A stretch of 64,000 nt of DNA from Mytilisepta virgata (taxonomy: Eukaryota > Mollusca > Bivalvia > Mytilida > Mytilidae): contig CM051517.1 of the NCBI GenBank assembly GCA_028015205.1, forward strand, positions 56,295,455 through 56,359,454, given 5' to 3'. The notes below the pieces were generated by a model. It was not told where the DNA came from, did no database searches, and saw only the letters and a program-made list of their open reading frames with translations. This document shows positions 60,970-64,000 of this stretch, in pieces (position 1 is the first letter of the stretch; every line of letters begins with the position of its first letter). Position numbers and translations under genes: made by a program.

Positions 60970-61110
60970 TGAGACCAATTTTGGTGCAAATTTGGTCGAT
61001 TTACGACTCAACTGTTGTGCTCAAGGCCTAAAATGTTGAAAACCAAAACAACAATTCTAAAGGTTGAAGAGCAAATTCAACAATACCCAAATGACCAAAC
61101 GGGGAATCTT
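60970..61110 (+). repeat. Dispersed repeat family A
   Basis: TCGATTTACGACTCAACTG, GTGCTCAAGGCCTAAAATG and AAGGTTGAAGAGCAAATTCA; an open frame crossing it is repeat-derived. Confidence 0.6.
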
Positions 61111-61368
61111 TACTCATTCGTAAAATTAAAAAAAAAATCAAATATGTACATTATTATATGTACATTATTTTCAATAATCATAGTTATAAGTATAGTAAAT
61201 GTTTCAATTAAACACCTTTGCCTGAGCCCCCTAACCTAAGTGAAACAATAGTAAATACCCAACTGGAAAAAAATCTACATATTTTATTATTATACCTCAG
61301 TAGGTGTTTTCTATATAAAAAATAAGACAATAATTTTACTATTTTGTCTTTTTCTAAATTTAAAACTA

Positions 61369-61464
61369 CTGACCGGTCAAAAATTTCCATTACTATTGAC
61401 CGGTCATTAGTTTCCGCTATTATTGACCTGTCAATAGTACTGGAAACTATTGACCGGTAAAGTG
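61369..61464 (+). repeat. Tandem palindromic ATTGACCGGTCAAT units
   Basis: GACCGGTC or a one-base variant at 61371, 61398, 61425 and 61451 (period 26-27), each within TATTGACCGGTCAATAGTTTCC-like sequence. Confidence 0.85.
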
Positions 61465-61482
61465 ATCACGGTATAATAAAAC

Positions 61483-61622
61483 ACTTACTGACTGCATATT
61501 CGGGATATAGTAAGTTTATTATTCCCTCGATGCCAACTATTGCCCTCGGCTACGTCTCGGAGCAATAGTTGGTACCTCCGGGACAATAACCTTACTATTC
61601 CCCTGATACCCAGTCAATAAGT
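61483..61622. mobile_element. Foldback MITE with CTTACTGACTG ends
   Basis: Arms 61483-61548 and 61556-61622 pair: TAGTAAG.TTATT.TCCC, then CCAACTATTGC. Confidence 0.7.
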
Positions 61623-62054
61623 ATATAATATTTTACCTAAAGTATTAGTTAAAACGTCAGTGTTCATTTAGCGATAAATTAGCTAAAGTTTATATAAGTT
61701 TAAGGTTATCCAGAAAGGAAACAAACCGCTTTAATGTGAAATTGCTAATAAGTGATTTATTGATTGATAATTGAAACTAGGTATTCAAATATTGGCAGAA
61801 TTTATGATAAATGCATATGGACATTCCAAACAACTGGTATGAGCTAAGCATGTTGTTTGGAAATGTGTGCGATTTCAAAGAACACAATTTGTTGCTAAAA
61901 AATTTCAATGTATACAGCCTACTGTGACTGTATCTTCAAACTTGTTTTTCAACCTTTATTTATATAATCACTGATTCTGATATGTTCTACATGTATGAAA
62001 CAAACAACTGAAATAATATTGAAAATAATAATGATAATAAATTAAGTATATTTT

Positions 62055-62200
62055 GTCACTGTGGGGGTCGATTGTCAACAACTTTGGTGATGCGGTTGTT
62101 GGTTGTGTTCGTGGCATAGTGGTTGGTGAATAGGTTGGAGGCATAGTGGTTGGTGAATAGGTTGGAGACATAGTGGTTGGTGGTTGATGATTATGGTAAA
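62055..62200 (-). pseudogene. Pro/Thr/Ser-rich repeat, possible broken linker exon
   Basis: The minus-strand frame encodes two copies of a nine-residue unit (S/PPTYSPTTM, 27 bp at DNA level) followed by RTQPTTASP, mucin-like and typical of linkers between ShKT modules. No AG acceptor lies between the upstream in-frame stop and the repeat; the stretch before it is Thr/Pro-rich in another frame, as if a frameshift had occurred. It sits on the same strand as, and downstream of, the broken ShKT exon. Confidence 0.35.
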
Positions 62201-62635
62201 TTGGTTAGTGGTAGTGTAGGTGTTTGTGTGCTATTCGTTTGGCTTTTTGAAATACAACTTTTTGTCCATCAAGACTGCTGGATCCTACTGAATTACCTCT
62301 TTTGCTTCCTCCTACAAAGCATTTGAAACTTTTTTATTTAAATATTTAAGTATGTATAGTAACATAATTCTGTCCACAAATCCTCTCTAGATGTAATAGA
62401 AAATGCATGCACTTGCTGACTATGTCTACTTATCTTATGTAATAAAACCTTGCACGTTTTTCACAATTTAAGTAAAAACTACATTTAAGATGTACTGTCC
62501 TAAACTGAATGATCAGATCGACTTATTTTTGCTAAATCCAAAACTGGATTAAAATGCAAGCAGTCAGCCAATGACGAAATAGCGTAGCAAATTTACAGTG
62601 AATAATACACAAGTAATGAATCAAATGAACTGACG

Positions 62636-62662
62636 TTTTTTTTTTTTTTTTTTTTTTTTTTT
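62636..62662 (+). repeat. Poly-T tract (27 bases)
   Basis: Uninterrupted T run; possibly the tail of a minus-strand retrocopy, though no body was identified. Confidence 0.9.
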
Positions 62663-62669
62663 CAACCCA

Positions 62670-63350
62670 AACTTATACTAGTAATACAAGATTATGAAAA
62701 AACGTACGCTAAGTCATTAAATTTTTTTCTTTACACACAAGCTGAACGACGAAGTTCAGCACCGAATGAAGCTAGTATATTTAGTATAAGCAAATTGAAA
62801 GCAACTATTGTATTACATGGAAACGATATTTTGTTTCGTAAAGCAAGATGCTTTTGTATTCTTATTTTGAAAAAAAAAGATAAAAGCAAAAAATACAAAC
62901 TTATAATTAATCAACATTCGATTTTGAAAGAATGTTTGAATTTAAAGTAAACTTTCTGAATAAAAAAACAATGTTTGTAACGACGTAAAGTAAACTTAAG
63001 GGAAAATCGACCAGTTTAACAGAAGATAAGCACTGAATGAGGCGATTACATGTAGTATAAACATAAATGGTATTACAAAGGAACTATAATTAGTTTCGAA
63101 AAAGAAATAAAGACTTAATATCAGTAGTTAAAAATGGAATGTAGTTGGTCGTTGTTGTTCAGGAATATAAAATATATAAAATTTTCAAAGCAGACTGAAG
63201 ATTAACATGCTTTTTTGTTCTTTTGTTGCCAAATCTTTACAGGTAGATTAAAATTTAAAATACCGTTATACTTATTTTGTAAGAACATTTATGGTAACCT
63301 ATCTGAATAAATTTCAAAAACAAATGTTTGTAAAAACGTAAGACTGAATG
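62670..63350. other. Non-coding stretch beside the broken ShKT exon
   Basis: AT-rich; nothing recognised. Presumably intron or downstream sequence of the second ShKT copy. Confidence 0.35.
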
Positions 63351-63362
63351 TCGTCTGCTTAC

Positions 63363-63512
63363 CGTTTGTACCTCTTTCTGAACAGAGCCCGCAATATTTG
63401 TTGCAGTTGTCTTCAGCCCAGCCTCTGTATTATGGGATTGTACAAATCTCTTTTTGATATTGGTTGCAATTTGGTATTTTGTCCTTACACGGCGGTGCTG
63501 GTGTTGGTTTTC
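63363..63512 (-). pseudogene. Paralogous ShKT exon with an in-frame stop
   Basis: 150 bp, phase 1-1, acceptor CATTAG and donor AACG|GTAAGC, closely similar to the exon at 46804-46655 (same TPAPPCKDKIPNCNQY core, same WAEDNC, same TNG end). All six cysteines remain, but codon 27 of the exon is TAA (63432-63430), between Cys3 and Cys4, where the intact copy has Asn. Upstream exons lie beyond the right edge. It may be a pseudogene, a skipped exon, a null allele or a sequencing error. Confidence 0.8.
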
Positions 63513-63639
63513 CTAATGCAAAATTGTTCATATTATGAATGACTCTTTTTGGTTTGTTGTGTCTGTATCATGAGTTTGTCTTGTCTTTGGATTTCTATAT
63601 TACGGACTTGTCCCACTGTTTTGTCACTTTGTTATTTTT

Positions 63640-64000
63640 TTGCCGATATTAATTATGTTTACTCGGCTTGTTTCATTGATTTCAAATATATATTTATAGT
63701 TAGAAGGTAGTTTGATACAAGAAAAAAATGATGTGCCATTTAAGGGAGTATTTTTTTCCATTGTCACTGTTTATTTTAAAATTGTAAACATCTAACCTTT
63801 TCTTTCGTAAATACACATGTAAGTATTTTTCTTGTCAAACAAATGTCTTAAATACCCCATAATTGCAAGTCTATATTTAAATTGTCCACCAAAGGTTATT
63901 AAAATATATATTGTGTTATGTCTCAACATATTTGATATTTATCATTACCAAATATTGCATGAGAGAACACATACCATGTTTCGTCGTGAGAGATTATGAA
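63640..64000 (+). repeat. Direct repeat, copy 2 (partner at 59779)
   Basis: Runs to the window edge, so its full extent is unknown. Lies just upstream (minus-strand sense) of the broken ShKT exon. Confidence 0.85.

Overview
The window looks like nuclear DNA of a bivalve mollusc, most likely a mytilid mussel. It is strongly AT-rich with compact genes, large introns and a dense load of short inverted-repeat elements, ~160-bp internal tandem repeats and dispersed repeats of types I associate with mussel genomes. The species call rests on memory of such repeats, not on a search.

Two protein-coding loci can be supported, both on the minus strand. (1) At 29892-25391 lies a three-exon ANTP-class homeobox gene of NK type, best matched to the NK7 (NK7.1) family: a 296-residue model with an eh1/TN-like repressor motif in exon 1 and a 60-residue homeodomain split by an intron between homeodomain residues 44 and 45. 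It has a TATA-like box upstream and an AATAAA signal downstream. (2) At 57966-46617 lies a secreted protein with four ShKT (six-cysteine) domains: a signal-peptide exon, two ShKT exons, a small linker exon and two more ShKT exons, every junction in phase 1. Reading through the last donor gives a 229-residue protein whose stop is followed by a poly(A) signal. A paralogous ShKT exon at 63512-63363 has an in-frame stop and intact splice sites, so a second, possibly decaying, copy begins beyond the right edge. A mucin-like Pro/Thr/Ser repeat near 62.1 kb may be a broken linker exon of that copy.

Layout: 0.1-2.2 kb, a dead Penelope-like reverse transcriptase between inverted repeats; 4.1-5.5 kb, a ~160-bp-period repeat; 6.95-7.63 kb, a giant foldback of palindromic units; 8-25 kb, intergenic DNA with dispersed repeats, MITEs and several unique, conserved-looking blocks; 25-30 kb, the homeobox gene with a 42-base poly-C tract in intron 2; 30-46 kb, more intergenic DNA, including a GATC-rich foldback nested inside an older repeat with a TAA target duplication; 46-58 kb, the ShKT gene, its introns hosting several MITEs; 58-64 kb, reverse transcriptase remnants, hairpin elements and the broken ShKT exon.

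The two genes have no evident functional link. The homeobox gene is presumably a developmental transcription repressor; the ShKT protein is presumably extracellular. No tRNA, rRNA or CRISPR feature was found.
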